From positions 186,001 to 250,000 of the forward strand of contig MU385750.1 in the NCBI GenBank assembly GCA_022497155.1: DNA of 64,000 nucleotides. Direction: 5' to 3'. The DNA comes from Whalleya microplaca (lineage: Eukaryota > Ascomycota > Sordariomycetes > Xylariales > Xylariaceae). The notes below the pieces were generated by a model. The model saw only the letters and a program-made list of their open reading frames with translations, did not search any database and was not told where the DNA came from. Each line of letters begins with the position of its first letter. Position 1 is the stretch's first letter. Both the position numbers and the translations under genes were made by a program. Positions 44,242-58,893 of the stretch are shown piece after piece.

Positions 44242-44469
44242 TGTTTTGGGATAGGGTGTCAGGGTAAAGGAGGTGCCACTTTATAGCTTAACTAATCGGA
44301 AGTAATTAAGGCGATAAAACAAAAAGAGTCATTTATAACGGCGATTGATCGAAAGGAGAGATATATCTATTCTCGGCGATAAGGCCGTCTGAGCTATATG
44401 TGTTTTATTTGAAAATAAAAGAAAAAAACAAGCGATATATATATATTACAATATACTAGCCCTATAACA
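44242..44469. repeat. LTR 1 (3' LTR of outer element)
   Basis: 228 bp, starting TGTTTTGGGAT and ending ATAACA on the plus strand, so it keeps TG...CA ends. Aligns to LTR 2 and LTR 3 over its full length. Confidence 0.92.
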
Positions 44470-47400
44470 TTTTTCCTAAATTTTGTTATAAATATCTTTA
44501 TTATAAAAAAATCTAATTAATTAATACAAACGCGGAAAGTATTTACCTCATTTATTTTTTAAAAGCTTTCGCTTTAGGTTTAATTGCCTTTTTTTTTTAT
44601 TTAATTTTATATATTTTTTAATAAACTTACGTTATTTTATACGTTTTAATCGATTAGGCTTAATAAAAAAAGGAATTTTCTATCGATTAATAATAGCTAT
44701 ATATTTTTTATAATCTGCTTAATTATTTTATTCTATAGGAAAAGTAAGCTATAATTATTTTTTTAGCGCGGTAAATTTATTTCTTACCTATTTATATAAA
44801 ATATAAGCTTTCTTATTTCGATAAGTAGCTTTTTGTTGTTCTTTTAGAAAAGGTTAATATTAATTAAGATTTAAAAAACTTATATAAGTTTTATATAATT
44901 TAGGCTAATGTCGGGATATTTTTTTCGCTTAAAATAGGCTGGGGGCAAAAATAAGCTTAGGTTCGGGTTCTTATTTTAGTTTATTAAAGCTATCGGGTTA
45001 ATTAATAACCCTATAAACTATTGTTCGCTTTATTTTCGTAATCTAGCTTTTTATTTCTCGTTTTTCGTTAATAAAATAAGAATTTTTATAAAGGCGAAAA
45101 AATATAGTAAGGAAACGAAAAAAGCAAAAAATTAAATAAGCTACTTAAAAGCCGTAATTAAACTTATTTTATTATTATACTGTCTAAATAAGTTTAATAT
45201 AAACAAAAACTATATTATTTTATTAAATTTAAATTTAGCGTAATCGATTAAAAATAGCCCGAACTTTTTCTTTACTATAAGTATTTATAAAGTTAAATAA
45301 AAAAGTAATATAAGTTTTTATTAATATAACGATTAAAAAAAAATAAAAGCTACTTTTTTTTTTAATATTAATAGCTATAAAGTCGTATAAATATATAAAT
45401 GCCGTTAATATAAAAAACCGGAGGTTATTTAAAACAATCCGAAAAAAAAACTGGTTGTTAATTTAAGTAATTTTTTAATTAAGCTTTATAATAGTCCTAA
45501 AGTAAACCTTTATTTTAATAAGTCTTTTTTTAAAAGTGGCAACATTTATTTAAATTATAATAGTTATAAAAGTAATATTGTAATATTAACGCTTATAATA
45601 AATAAAAAAAGCATTATATAAATTTAATACTCTATTTATTTTTTATTTATTTTTATTATAATTAGGAGGGGCGTTTTAATTAAAAATAATTTTAAGTACT
45701 TTATCGCTTCTAACTAATAAAAAATTTATTTTTAAGGAATCGATAATCTGCTTAATTTTTTACTTTAAATATTATAGCCTATTTTTAGTCTAAAATTTAA
45801 GTCCGTATATTTTAATAAAAAAGCCGCAAAATTAATTAATAATATAAAAATAATATTAGCTGCTATAACAAACGTACTAAAATCTAAAAAGAAAAACTAC
45901 TTTTATAAAAGCGAATTAATAAGTAAGATTATTTTAGCTTTATATTTAAGGTCGGAATTAGCCGCAAACTTAATTTCAGCCTCATTTTTAAGTGTAGCCT
46001 TAAACTTAATATCAGCTTTCGAGGCAGGCTTAGGGTTTTTACAGGCCGCTTAATTAACCTTTTTATTTTTATTCCGGTTTTTATACTTATTTTTTCTTTT
46101 TTTAGGTAACTTTTTAAATTGTAACAGCTATAACGACATTTTAATATATAAAAAATAAAGTTTAAAATATAATATTATAATAATAAGCTAATATAAAATT
46201 ATAAAAAAACTAAACTAATTAATTAAAAACAATAAAAAGTAAGGAAAAAAAATTAACAGATAATTAGGTAAGAATTATTAATAAATTAATATAAAAAAAA
46301 CTTTTTTACGCCAGGTTTTAATTTATAATAAATAAAAATAAGTTAGGAAATCTTTTCTATCTTTAATTAATTATTTAAATTTATAATAAACTAAATATTA
46401 AATATAGTAAGATATTTAAGTCGTTATTACTAATTTTAAAAGTCGGCTTATTCGATTTAGCTTTAGTACGTTTTTTAGGCTATTTATTATACCCTTTATT
46501 TATTTTATCTTTATATTTTATACTTTTTTTTTTAATAATTACTAACTTAACTATCTATCCTTTATTTTCGCTTTATAATATTTATTTAATTAATTATTTA
46601 CAGTTATATTATAAGGCTTATTATTATATAAAAAGCAAAAAAAAAAAGGAACTCCTTTTATTAAGCCTTTACGTAAGTCGTCCATTCCTTTTTCCTTTAT
46701 AAAAAATCCTATATTTAGAAGTTAAATTTCTTATTATAATAGCGTTAATCGAAAGCTAAATAACCTTAAACGTTTTTATCGGGTTATAATAGTTCGTTAA
46801 AATTTAATAAATATTTAGGATAAAACGCATATCGGCAATCCTTTTTTTAAAACTCGTAAAGCAGATATTAAACCCCCGTTATTTAATTAAATTAAATCTT
46901 ATTAAAATAACCCTAATTTCTGTAATCTTTTTTCTCGACTTTTTTATCCTATTTTATTCTATTATTACTTCCTTTTTAAAATAGGTAAATCGGCTATATA
47001 AACAGCTAAAAACTTTCGTCGTTTCTTTTTTTCTATCGATTTATACCCTAGCGTTAAGCTTCCTTTACGTTTTAGGTCTGCTGTTTTTAAGCAATCGAAA
47101 ACTCCTAACTCGATAGTAAAAAACGTTAATCGTATTTTTAATCCCTATTTTAATATTAAACCTAGTCGCTTTAATTTAAAGACTAATAAAAATAAGCTAT
47201 TTTAATTTTAGAAAAATAATATAAGCCGCTACTTTTTAAAAACTAATATAATAAATAAGTTTATTCGGGTAAGTCTCTTCTTTATTTAATATATATAACT
47301 TTTATTAATTAATATAAAATAATTCGACTAATAAAAATTAAACTCCTTAATAGTCCTAAGGAAAGTCGGTATTATATTTGGGAATTTATAGCCTCGAAAT

Positions 47401-48439
47401 TCTGTCGTAAAAATTAAATATAAAAGCTTGCTTTAAAATATATTAAATATTTTAAAATAACGAAATACCTTTTTAATTAACGACACCCTTTTTTTATCGA
47501 GATCCGTAAAACTAACCTTATTAATAACTTAATATTTCGCTTAATCGAAAATCGCCGTATATAATTTGGAGTCTTTATTTAAAAATATAATACTTATAAT
47601 AAAATCTTTTGCCGGCTTTACGAAAATCGGTTCATTAGTTTTAAAAATAAGCGCTATAATAGAATATAGCTATTTTATAAATATCGATTAATAAAAAGCT
47701 AGTTCGGGAGTTTATATAAGAATTATATAATCGGTATTTAAACAAATAAATATTCGTTCCGGGATAAAAAATATACACATTTACAAGCTTATCGATCGAA
47801 AGATCTTTTTTTTAATAGCGATATTAATTACGACAATTCTACTTTAATAAGTCGTTTTATAGATAATATATATCTAGGCTAAATTACTAAAAAAATCCGT
47901 CCTTTTTTACTAAAATCGTAAGCGGCTTTATTTATAGCTCGCAATAGTTTCTTTCGTTTAATTAATTAATTATATATTAAAATTTACGGTTATATTTTTT
48001 AATTTAAGCTTCTTTTTCTTCATTATTTTTTTATATCTGCCGTAACCTTATAAAACCTTATTTTTATAAAATATCAATTTATATAAAACGTAAAAAAAAA
48101 TAATCTAATCTATTAATACTATTTCTTTAATACTCGATTATAGATTTCTCGCTCCGCTAATAGTATCCCAGGTAGTCTAACTTTAACTATTCCTTTAAGT
48201 ATTTTATTTTTTATAATCTTCCAATCTTTATTAGACTTAACTTTTTTAATTTAGCTATAAATTACTGGGCCTTTTTATATATTTTTATTTTAATATAGCA
48301 TATTATTATCTGCTAATTTAAAACTTTCTTAATTATTTCCTATTTTATTATAACTATTTAATTAATAATTATTATAAGATTTGTTAAGTTCCTAATACTT
48401 TTTTATATTTCGAATAAATCTTTTTAGTCGATTAAAAGA

Positions 48440-49700
48440 AAATATTTTTTATAATATTACCCCGTCCAATTTTTTAAAAAAAAACCTATTTTATTTTTAT
48501 TTTTTCGCAATTCGATAAAGCTTAGTCTACTTATATTTTAGCTTTTTATTTTTAAATATATCGATATTTCGTATTATATTATAAAATAAAATTAGGCTAC
48601 CTTACTTTAATAGTTTTAACCGTTTTTTTAATAAGTATTATCAATTATTTCGTTCCGCCGCTTTTTTTCGTTTCTTTATTAAAATTTGTGCCACTTTTAC
48701 GACATTTTTATCTTATCGTTTAAATATCCTTACCTTTTTAGTAATAAGATCTTTTTTATTATAAATATCCGACTAATTAAGAACCTATTAAAATAATAAA
48801 ACTATTTCGATCGGTATAATAAATCTTTTATTATAAACTAATTTATATAATATAAACCTATATTTTTATATAAACGTTCGATTAGCTTAAAATATAATTT
48901 TAAGCTTTTTAATCTATAATTTACTAATTTTTTTCGTTATACGTATAAGGGATCTTATAATCGGTCGATAGCCTATCTTTATTTATTTTTACGTCTAAAA
49001 ATAATATACGGGTCCGACTTATATTTTAACACTTAGCTATATAATATTTTCAGCTACTTTTGCCTTATTTTTTAAGCCTTTATCGCATTTAATTATTATA
49101 AAAATACTATAGTTAGTATAAATATAATCCCAAAAGAATTTTTATATCTTAATTACTATAGCATTTTTTAATGCTTTAGTTTTAGGCTACCTTAATAGCT
49201 TATCTCTTATTTCGATAATAGCCGAATATTTATTATCGTTCGGGAAAAATTAAATATTAATAATCTAAATAATTAGTAACTATTTTAGCATTAAAAAAAG
49301 TTCTTAATTTTTAAATCGTTTATTTATAAAAAGCTAATATTTTAAACAATATTTAATAGCAGTTTAAATCTCTTAATATATCTCTTTTTAATAATAAAAC
49401 TTAATTATTTTATTATAAGTCGATTTACGTTTTCGATACGTTTTAACTTTCGAATAATAGTCTTTAATAATACGCTTTCGTTAATTAATATTATTAATAA
49501 TACACCGTTAGTTATATTTCTTATAAGATTTCCGCTATAAAATTTCCTTTTAAATTACGTATTTAATAGCCTTATTCCGGAAGCTTGCTTTTATACGATA
49601 TTATTTTATTATATTAAAACCTTTTAGTCGATTAGATAACTTTAGGGTATTAAAATATATTACGATTTTTTAAGAAGTTTTAGACTAACTTTCTAGCGGG
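48440..49700 (-). pseudogene. Integrase and GPY/F domain, outer element
   Basis: Same order and sequence as 53900-55160 of the inner copy, displaced by 5,462 bp, with independent transitions. The integrase ends in the A-D-R-T-like stretch and the GPY/F-like block. Not functional. Confidence 0.7.
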
Positions 49701-49703
49701 TAT
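49700..49703. repeat. GTAT target duplication, left copy
   Basis: GTAT before LTR 2; the partner is 61194-61197. The same GTAT is uninterrupted at 55169-55172 inside the inner element. Confidence 0.8.
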
Positions 49704-49931
49704 TGTCTTGGGACAGGGTGTCAGGGTAAAGGAGGTGCCACTTTATGGCTTCGCTAATCGGAGGTAATTAAGGCGACGAAACAGAAAGAGTCACTTATAA
49801 CGGCGATTGATCGAAAGGAAAAATGTGTCTATTATCGGCGACGAGGCTGTCTGAGCTATATATATTCTATTTGAGAGTAAAAGAAAAAGACAAGTAATAT
49901 ATATGTGCTACGGCATATTAGCTTTATAATA
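49704..49931. repeat. LTR 2 (3' LTR of inner element)
   Basis: 228 bp, TGTCTTGGGAC to ATAATA; the terminal CA has become TA, as RIP would produce. Confidence 0.92.
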
Positions 49932-52900
49932 TCTTTCTTAGATTTTATTATAAATATCTTTATTACAAAAAAATCTAATTAATTAATACAAACGCGGAAA
50001 GTATTTACTTTATTTACTTTTTATAAGCTTTCGCTTTAAACTTAATTGCCTTTTTTTTTTATTTAGTTCTATATACTTTTTAATAAACCTATGTTGTTTT
50101 ATACGTTTTAATCGATTAGGCTTAATAAAAAAAGAAGTTTTCTGTCGATTAATAGCAGCTATACGTCTTTTATAGTTTATTTAATTATTTTATTTTATAA
50201 GAAAAGTAAGCTATAATCGTTTTCCTAATGTAATAAACTCATTTTTTACTTATTTATATAAAATATAAGCCTTCTCATTTCGATAGGCAGCTTCTTATCG
50301 TTCTTTTAGGAGGGGTTAATATTAATCGAAATTTAAAAGACTTATATAGGCTTTATATAATTTAAGCTGGCGTCGGGATATCCTTTTCGCTTAAAATAAG
50401 CTAAAGGTAGGAGTAAATTTAGGTTCGGGCTCTCGTTTTAGTTTATTAAAGCTATCGGGTTAATTAATAACTTTATAAGCTACTATTTGCTTTATTTTCG
50501 TAATCTAGCTTTTTATTTCTCGTTTTTTGTTAATAAAATAAAGATTTTTATAAAGGCGAAAAAATATAATGGGGAAGCGAAAAAGGCGAAAAATTAAATA
50601 AGCTACCTAAAAGTCGTAATTAAACTTATTTTATTATTATATTATTTAAATAAGTCTAATATAAACAGGAGCTATACTATTTTATTAAACCTAAACCTAG
50701 CGTAATCGATTAAAAGTAGCCCGAGCTTTTTTTCTACTACAAGTACTTATAAAGTTAAATAAAAAAGCAATATAAATTCTTACTAATATAATAATTAAAA
50801 AAAATAAAAGCTGCCTTTTTTTTTAACGTTAGTAGCTATAAGGTCGCGTAAATATATAAATGCCGTTAATATAAAAAACCGGAGGTTATTTAAAATAATC
50901 CGAAAAAAAAACTAGTTGTTAATTTAAATAACCCTTTAATTAAGCTTTACAATAGTCCTAAAATAAACCTCCGTTTTAATAAGTCTTTCCTTAAAAGTAA
51001 CAACACTTATTTAAATTATAATAGCTATAGAAGTAATATCGTAATATTAACGCTTATAGTAAGTAAAAAAAACATTATATAAATTTAGTGCTTTATTTAT
51101 TTTTTATTTATTTTTATTATAACTAAAAGGGGCGTTTCGATTAAAAATAACTTTAAGTACTTTATCGCTTCCAACTAATAAAAAATCTATTTCTAAAAAA
51201 TCGACAATCTATTTAATCTCTTGCCTTAAGTGCTATAGCCTATTTTTAGTCCAAGATTTAAGTCTATATATCTTAATAAAAAAGCCGCGAAATTAATTAA
51301 TAGTACAAAAGTTAATATTAGCTGCTATAATAAACGTACTAAAATCTAAAAAAAAAAGCTGCTTTTATAAAAGCGAACTAATAAGTAAGGTTATTCCAGC
51401 CTTATACTTAAGGTCGGAATTAGCCGCAAACTTAATTTTAGCCTCGTCTTTAAGTATAGCCTCAAACTTAATATCAGCTTTCGGGACAGGCTTAATATTT
51501 TTACGAGCTGCTTAATTAACTTTCTTATTTTTGCTCTAGTTCTTATGCTTATTTTTCTTTTTCTTAGGTAACTTTTTAAACTATAATAGCTATAATAACA
51601 TTTTAATATATAAAAAATAAGGTTTAAGATATAATATTATAGCGACGGGCTAATATAAAGCTATAAAAAAACTTAATTAATTAATTAAAAATAATAAAAA
51701 AAAAGGGCAAAAAATTAATAGGTAATTAAGTAAAAGTTATTAATAAATTAATATAAAGAAAACTTTTTTACGCTAAGTTTTAGTTTATAATAAATAAAGG
51801 TAAGTTAAAAAGTCCTTTCTATTTTTAATCAGTCGTTTAAATTTGTAATAAGCTAAATATCAGATATAGCAGGATATTTAAGTCGTTATTACTAATTTTA
51901 AAAGTCGGCTTACTCGATCTAGCCTTAATACGCTTTTTAGGCTGCTTATTATACCCTTTATTTATTTTATCCTTATATTTTATACCTTTTTTTTCTTTTA
52001 ATAATTACTAACCTAACTATCTATCCTCTATTTTCGCTTTATAATATTCATTTAATTAATTATTCGCAATTATATCGTAAGGCTTATTATTATATAGGAG
52101 GTAGAAAGAAAAAAAAGGAACTTTTTCTATTAAGCGTTTGCGTAAATTATCTATTCCCTTTTTTTTTATAAAAGGTCCTATATCTAGAAGCTAAATCCTT
52201 TATTATAATAGCGTTAATCGAGAGCTAAATAACCTTAAACGCTTTTATCGGGTTATAATAGTTCGTTAAAATCTAATAAATATTTAGGACAAAACGTATA
52301 TCGGTAATCTTTTTTTTAGAATTCGTAAAATAGATATTAAGCCCCCGTTATTTAATCGAGTAAAATTTTATTAAAATAATTCTAATTTTCGTAATCTTTT
52401 TTCTCGATTTTTTTATCCCGCTTTATTCCACTATCGCTTCCTTTCTAAAATAAGTAAATCGGCTATACAAATAGCTAAAAACTTTCGTTATCTCTTTTCT
52501 TTTATCGATTTATACCTTAGCGTTAAATTTTTTTTGCGTTTTAAGTCTGCCGTTCTTAAACGGTTGAGAACTTTTAGCTCGATAATAAGAAACGTTAATT
52601 ACGTTTTTAATCCCTATTTTAGTATTAAATCTAATTACTTTAATTTAAAGATTAGTAAAAATAAGCTGCTTTTATTTTAAAAAAATAATATAAGCCGCTA
52701 CTTTTTAAAGGCTAATATAATAAATAAATTTATCCGGGTAAATCTTTTTCTTATCTAATATATATAACTATTACTAATTAATATAAAATAATTTAACTAG
52801 TAGATATTAAACTCTTTAATAGTTTTAGAAAAAGTCGGTATTATATTTAGGAATTTATAGCCTCAAAATTCTATCGTAAAAATTAAATATAAAAGCCTGC

Positions 52901-53880
52901 CTTAAAATATATTAAATATTTTAAAGTAATAAAATACCCTCTCGATTAACGATATCCTTTTTTTATCGAGATCCGCAAAACTAACCCTATTAGTAACTTA
53001 ATATTTCGTTTAATTAAAAATTGCCGTATATAATTTAAAGTCTTTATTTAAAAATATAGTACCTATAATAAAATCTTTTGCCGGCTTTGCGAAAATCGGT
53101 TTATTAGTTCTAAAAACGGACGCTATAATAAGATATAGCTATTTTATAAATATTAATTAATAAAAAGCTAGTTCGGAAATTTATATAGGAATTATATAAT
53201 CGGTATTTAAGCAAATAAATATTCGTTCCGGGATAAAAAATATACGTATTTAAAAGCTTATCAATTAAGAGATCTTTTTTTTAATAGCGATATTAACTAT
53301 AATAATTTTACTTTAATAAATCGTTTTTAAAGTAATACGTATCTGGGTTAAATTACTAGGGAAATCTATCTTTTTTTACCGAAATTATAGGCGGCTTTAT
53401 TTATAACTTATAATAGTTTCTTTTATTTAATTAATTAATTATATACTAAAATCTATATTTATATTTTTTAATTTAAGCTTCTTTTCTTTTATTACTCCTT
53501 TATATCTGCCGTAACTTTATAAAACCCTATTTTTATAAAATATTAATCTATATAAAATATAAAAAAAAATAATCTAATTTATTAATACTATTTCTCTAAT
53601 ACTCGATTATAGGTTTCTCGCTCCGTTAATAGTATTTTAAGTAGTCTGATTTCAACTATTCTTTTAGGTATTTTATCTCCTATAATTCTTTAATTTTTAT
53701 TAGGCTTAACTTTTTTAGTTTAGCTATAAGTTACCGGGCTTTTTTATATATTCTTATTCTAATATGCCGTATTATTATCTACTAGTTTAGCGTTTTTATA
53801 ATTATCTCCTATTTTATTATAACCACCTGACTAATAGTTATTATAAGGCTCGCTAAGTTTCTAATACCCTTTTATATTTC
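49932..53880 (-). other. Unassigned 3' region of the gypsy element
   Basis: About 3.9 kb between the end of the GPY/F domain and the 3' LTR. At 51500-51590 a minus-strand frame gives a lysine-rich stretch (L-P-K-K-K-K-N-K) followed by acidic/basic repeats, so some coding capacity is suggested, but no domain could be named. The same region is present in the outer copy (44470-48420). Confidence 0.5.
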
Positions 53881-53899
53881 GAACAAATCTTTTTAATCG

Positions 53900-55160
53900 A
53901 TTAAAAGAAAATACTCCTTATAATATTACCCCGTCCAATTTTTTAAGAAAAAACCTATTTTATTTTTGTTCTTTCGTAATTCGATAGGGCCTAATCCATT
54001 TATATTTTAGCTTTTTATTTTTAGATATATCGATATTTCGTGTTATATTATAAAATAAAACTAGGCTGCCTTATTTTAATAGTTCTAACCGTTTTTTTAA
54101 TAAGTGTTGTCGATTATTTCGTTCCGCCGTTTCTTTTTGTTTTTTTATTAAAATTTGTACCACTTTTGCGATATTTTTATTCTATTATTTAAATATCCTT
54201 ACTTTTTTAGTAATAAAATTTTCTTTATTATAAATATCCGACTAATTAAAGACCCGCTAAAATAATAAAACTGTTTCGATTAATATAATAAATTTTTTAT
54301 TATAAACTAATTTATATAATATAAACTTATATTTTTATATAAACGTTCGATTAGCCTAAAATATAATTTTAAGTTTTTTAACTTATAATTTGCCAATTTC
54401 TCCCGTTATATATATAAGGGATCTTATAATTAATTGATAGCTTACCTTTACTTATCCTTATGTCTAAGAGTAATATGCGGGTCCGATTTATACTTTAACA
54501 CCTAGCCGTATAACACTTTTAGCTACTTTTGCCTTATTCTTTAAGCCTTTATTATATTTAATTATTATAGGGATATTATAGTTAGTATAGATATAGTCCC
54601 AGAAGAACTTTTATACTTTAATTACTATAGTATTTCTTAGTGCCTTAGCTTCAGGCTACTTTAATAGCTTATTTCTTACTTTAATAATAGCCGAATATCT
54701 ATTATCGTTCGGGAAAAACTAAATATTAATAATCTAAATAATTAATAACTATTCTAACGTTAAAAAAAGTCTTTAATTTTTAAATCGTCTATCCGCAAAA
54801 AGCTAGCATTTTAGACAATATTTAACGGCAGTTTAAATCTCCTAATATATCCCTTTTTAGTAATAAAACTTAACTATTTTATTATAAGTCGATTTACGTC
54901 TTCGATATGTTTTAACTCTCGAGTAGCAGTTTTTAATAATACGTTTTCGTTAATTAATATTATTAACGACACGTTATTAGCTATATTTCTTATAAGGTTT
55001 CCGCCATAAAATTCCCTCTTAAATTATATATTTAATAGCCTTATTCCGGAAGCTTATTTTCGCATAATGTTATCTCGTTATATCAGAACTTTTTAGTTAA
55101 TTAGGTAGCTTTAGGGTACTAAAATATATTGCGATCTTTTGGGAAACTTTAGACTAGTTT
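53900..55160 (-). pseudogene. Integrase and GPY/F domain, inner element
   Basis: Read through stops, the minus strand gives the gypsy integrase C-terminal core: a Y-Q-L-I-I stretch, A-N-R-T-F-I in place of A-D-R-T, then L-V-Y-N-K-K for L-V-Y-G-R-E and I-E-T. It is followed by S-L-V-L-F-Y-N, K-L-K-Y-K-W-I-R-P-Y-R-I and L-D-G-V-x-L-x-G-V-F-S-F-N-R-L-K-R-F, the GPY/F block in which G of GPY is now R. Many G-to-A and C-to-T changes. Confidence 0.75.
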
Positions 55161-55799
55161 TTTAGCGGGTATAAAATAATAAGTAATAGGAAGAATTCCG
55201 GTACTTCTTATATTAGTTTATCTAATCGAGGTATTCTTATTATAAGGATATTAAACTAAATGTTAATAAAATTGTCGACTTTTTCCTCCCATTAATTATC
55301 TAGTTTATCGGATAGCTCTAATAATTTATATAATAAACTATCCGCTACTTAATATCGTTTTCCAGAAATATATTTTATTTCGAAATTAAACATTTTAATA
55401 AAAGCTATTTACCGGGTTAATGTTACGTTAAATAAACTAGAGAATCTATTATTTAATTAAGCGATTAAAACTTTAGTATTAGTTTCGAAAATAAATCTCG
55501 TGCTGTAAAAGTAATTTTGCAATTATTAAAAAGACTTAATTATCCCGAGATATTTTTATTTTATAATATCGTAATTAAGTTCTGGCCCTTTTTATATACT
55601 AAATTTAAATTTTATAAGTTAAACGTATTTATTAATTTCCTATTTTAATATATACTTTTATCTAATATTTAATATATTAATTTTAAGCTAAATAATATAT
55701 CTGTTTATATAATTAAATATAATTAAATAGGGTATATTAATTAACGCTATCTTAAATTTATTTATAGCTTATTATTACTTTATTTCCTATTCCTAATTT

Positions 55800-56720
55800 A
55801 CGTTTTTCCGGAAAAGTTTTATTAATAATAAAATAATTAATGTATAATATATAATCTATATATAATAATAAACTATAACTTTTAAAAATGCCTGCACTTT
55901 AAAAACATTACTATAAAATAACCATTCCGTAATTTTAATAACCTTAGCTTAATTAAGGAAACGACTATTAATTCCGCATAAATAGCCGACAATAATAGCG
56001 GCGTTCTTATACCAATCGCTTTTTTCCGTACTAACTATAACTCCTGCTAGTTTAAAATTAAGTAAAATATTATTAATATTTTTTAAATGCTTATAAATAA
56101 ATCGTTTTATTTCTAGTACGATCTTTTAATTATCGTATCTTATTTTTAGCCCTTTAATACTAACATTATCGAAAAATAGCTCGTACTTATTAGGTATAAG
56201 GTCGAATAAAATCCGGGTAATAATATATAAAAACTATATTACCGAATTAATCCCTCCTTATAGTAAAATTGTTATTCAGAAAAGCCCAATCGGCATTAAA
56301 AATATAATATAATCTCTACTAAATACAGATAATAGTACTTAATTATATCCTAAAAAAAAATCTACTATAAAAATCATTACTTATATAGCAAATTCCTCCG
56401 TAAATTTATTACAATTACTCGGGAGGAAAGTATTTTATATTTATATAACATTTAATTTTATTGCCGAATTAATTAACCAAAGGCTTTTATTTTTTTTCTT
56501 AACTATAAATTAGGCGTTACGGTATAAGGCATAAGATTCTTCCAATATCCCATTCTTAAGCCGACTTTATAAAACATTTAAAACCTGTATTTTTAATAAT
56601 ACTAAAATAGAAATTAATTTAACTTACTATATATTATATAGTATTATTTTAATTTTATATAAAAAAAATACTTTTTCTTTAATTCGGCCGATTTTTATAA
56701 AGTCCTAAGTTAGTGCTATT
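55800..56720 (-). pseudogene. Reverse transcriptase, inner element
   Basis: Minus strand through stops: F-L-M-P-I-G-L-F, then Q-G-G-I-N-S-V-I, I-I-T-R-I-L-F-D-L-I-P, and F-F-D-N-V-S-I-K-G for the catalytic F-L-D-D-V-G-I-K-G, then F-R-K-N-V-N-W-E near the RNase H junction. The second catalytic Asp is Asn, as expected from a G-to-A change. Clear Ty3/gypsy RT. Confidence 0.8.
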
Positions 56721-58851
56721 TTTCGTTAATAAAAAATCTCGATTAATATTACTTTCTCTTAATTTATAAGCTTTATATTTAATAGTTTTATTTTAATAAT
56801 ATCCAGACGTTCTTTTATTAATTTAATATCTTACGGCGCGAAAACAAAACGCGAAATAATACCCTTATATTTCTTATTTATTTTAGATATATTTTAAAGT
56901 TTAAAATTCGGCTTTATATTTTATAATATCGCTTGTTTTTAATTAATCGACCCTAAAGGAACTATACTATCCGATTCGGCATTATCGACTAAGTAAATTT
57001 TTTATACCTTTAGTTTATATATTATATATAGTTTAATTTCGTTTTTCCGTAATATCTTTTTACGATATAATATTATACGCCGTATTACTTATTTAAATTC
57101 CTTTCTAATAATTTCCCGTAATAAGCCTAGTAATTAATTATTAAATAACAAAGCTCGTACTTAATCGCTATCTTAAAATATCTTACTAATAGCAATTTCT
57201 ATCCGTTTATTAATCCATCTTAAACTTAAATTATTTTAAATTATACTTCTAAATTTCGCCAGGTTTATTATTACTATAACATTTTAAGGCCTTTATTTAC
57301 TGTCGACCTAGCCTCTAATATCAGCGGTTATTAGTTTTCCGAAAGATTAACGACGTTAGCTAAGGTTTATTTAGCTAGCTTATTATATATAAAGAGTACT
57401 ATAATTCTAATACTTCCGAAAAATATCAAAACTATTAATAAGCCTTTTTTAAAATAAATTATTATACGTAATTAAAAAATAAAATTAAGGCCGAGAAGTA
57501 ACGGAAATATAGCTTTAAAGTTTCTAACTATATAAATTAGTAGCAGCAGGCTATAGCTTACTAATTATATAAGTCTTTCGATTAAGCTAAAACTTCCAGT
57601 TTTATTATTTACTAACGTATTAAAGCCGGATTATATAATCCTAATTTTTTATATAGGTATTTAATATTTAAAAATATATAATTACGTAATAATACTTAAC
57701 TAAACACCCGTATTAATAACTATAATAATTAAGTCCTTATATCCTTTAAAGCTAATCCTTATAATTAATTAAGGCAATAATTAAATATATACTCTAATAT
57801 CCCGGATAAATACCGGCAAAAGTGCTATAATAATTTAGGCAGCGTTACCGGGTATTATAAATATATTATTAATCGATATATTCGTAAGGCTATCTTAAGA
57901 TTTATTAGGCGTAAAAACTAACTGTAATATACTTAATATAGAATTAAACTAAAATTACTATTTTTATTGCCACTAATTAATCACTTTAACTAAAGGGATA
58001 TAAATCATTTCATAAGGCTTTCGACCTATTTTACCCGCTTTATCGAACAGATATTAAAGTAATGCCTCACTAAATCCTATATAGTACTTAATCAAATCAT
58101 TCTATAAGACTTTAAATCTTTTCGCTGCATTTTTAAAGATTCTCTTTTTTTAATATTCCGAAATTAAAGCTAAAGCTAGTTAATTAGATATAATGCTTTC
58201 TAGTATATTAGCTTAGGTCTATTTTAGTGTCTTTAGAACTATTAAAGATAGAAGGTTTAACTTTAATAGCACTTTATTAATCGTCCTTTTTACAAATACA
58301 CTACCGTCTATATTTTTATACCTTTTTAATACTAAAACGTTAATCTTATCCTTACTTTTATATTAAAACGGCTTAATTACTGTTTTATATATAGAATTCC
58401 CGCTTCTATTAATAATTAGTTCTTTCTAAAAGTAATTTTACAGGTTTATAAATTTATAAAAAGTATTATTTTTTAGGCCCTTTATCCTAATACTATTAAC
58501 TTTTAAATCTATAGCTAATATTATTTCCGGGTTACAATTTTATAAATTAGCCGTTAATTAAATAAAATTATAGTTTTATTTAAATTTTATATCTTTTTCG
58601 ATTTTATTATATTTATAGAAATAGTAATAAGCCAATTTTTAAATTTAAGTACCGCATACCCTTATTTTATATAAAAATTATAAGTAAGCTTAAATAATAC
58701 TTTCTTTATTTATTTTGCCTTTAGTAATTATATACCTAAAAAACGGGATATTCCTAATCTCGGGAACAGCTTAAAAACCTCTAATAAAATATCCTTTAAA
58801 TTAATTATTATATCGCATTACGTTATCGCGGCTTAATAACGCTATTAGGAA

Positions 58852-58893
58852 ATAGGTAATAAAAAAGTGGCCTAATTCTCCGCAAAAAAAACA
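58852..58893 (-). pseudogene. Gag CCHC zinc knuckle, inner element
   Basis: Minus strand reads C-F-F-C-G-E-L-G-H-F-F-I-T-Y, that is C-x2-C-x4-H-x4-C with the last Cys changed to Tyr (a G-to-A change). It marks the end of gag. Confidence 0.7.

Noticed and set aside
44242..55172. Two tandem gypsy elements sharing a central LTR by unequal crossing-over
   Set aside because: The flanks of 49704-61193 join exactly at a GTAT that is intact in the inner copy, which is better explained by nested insertion.
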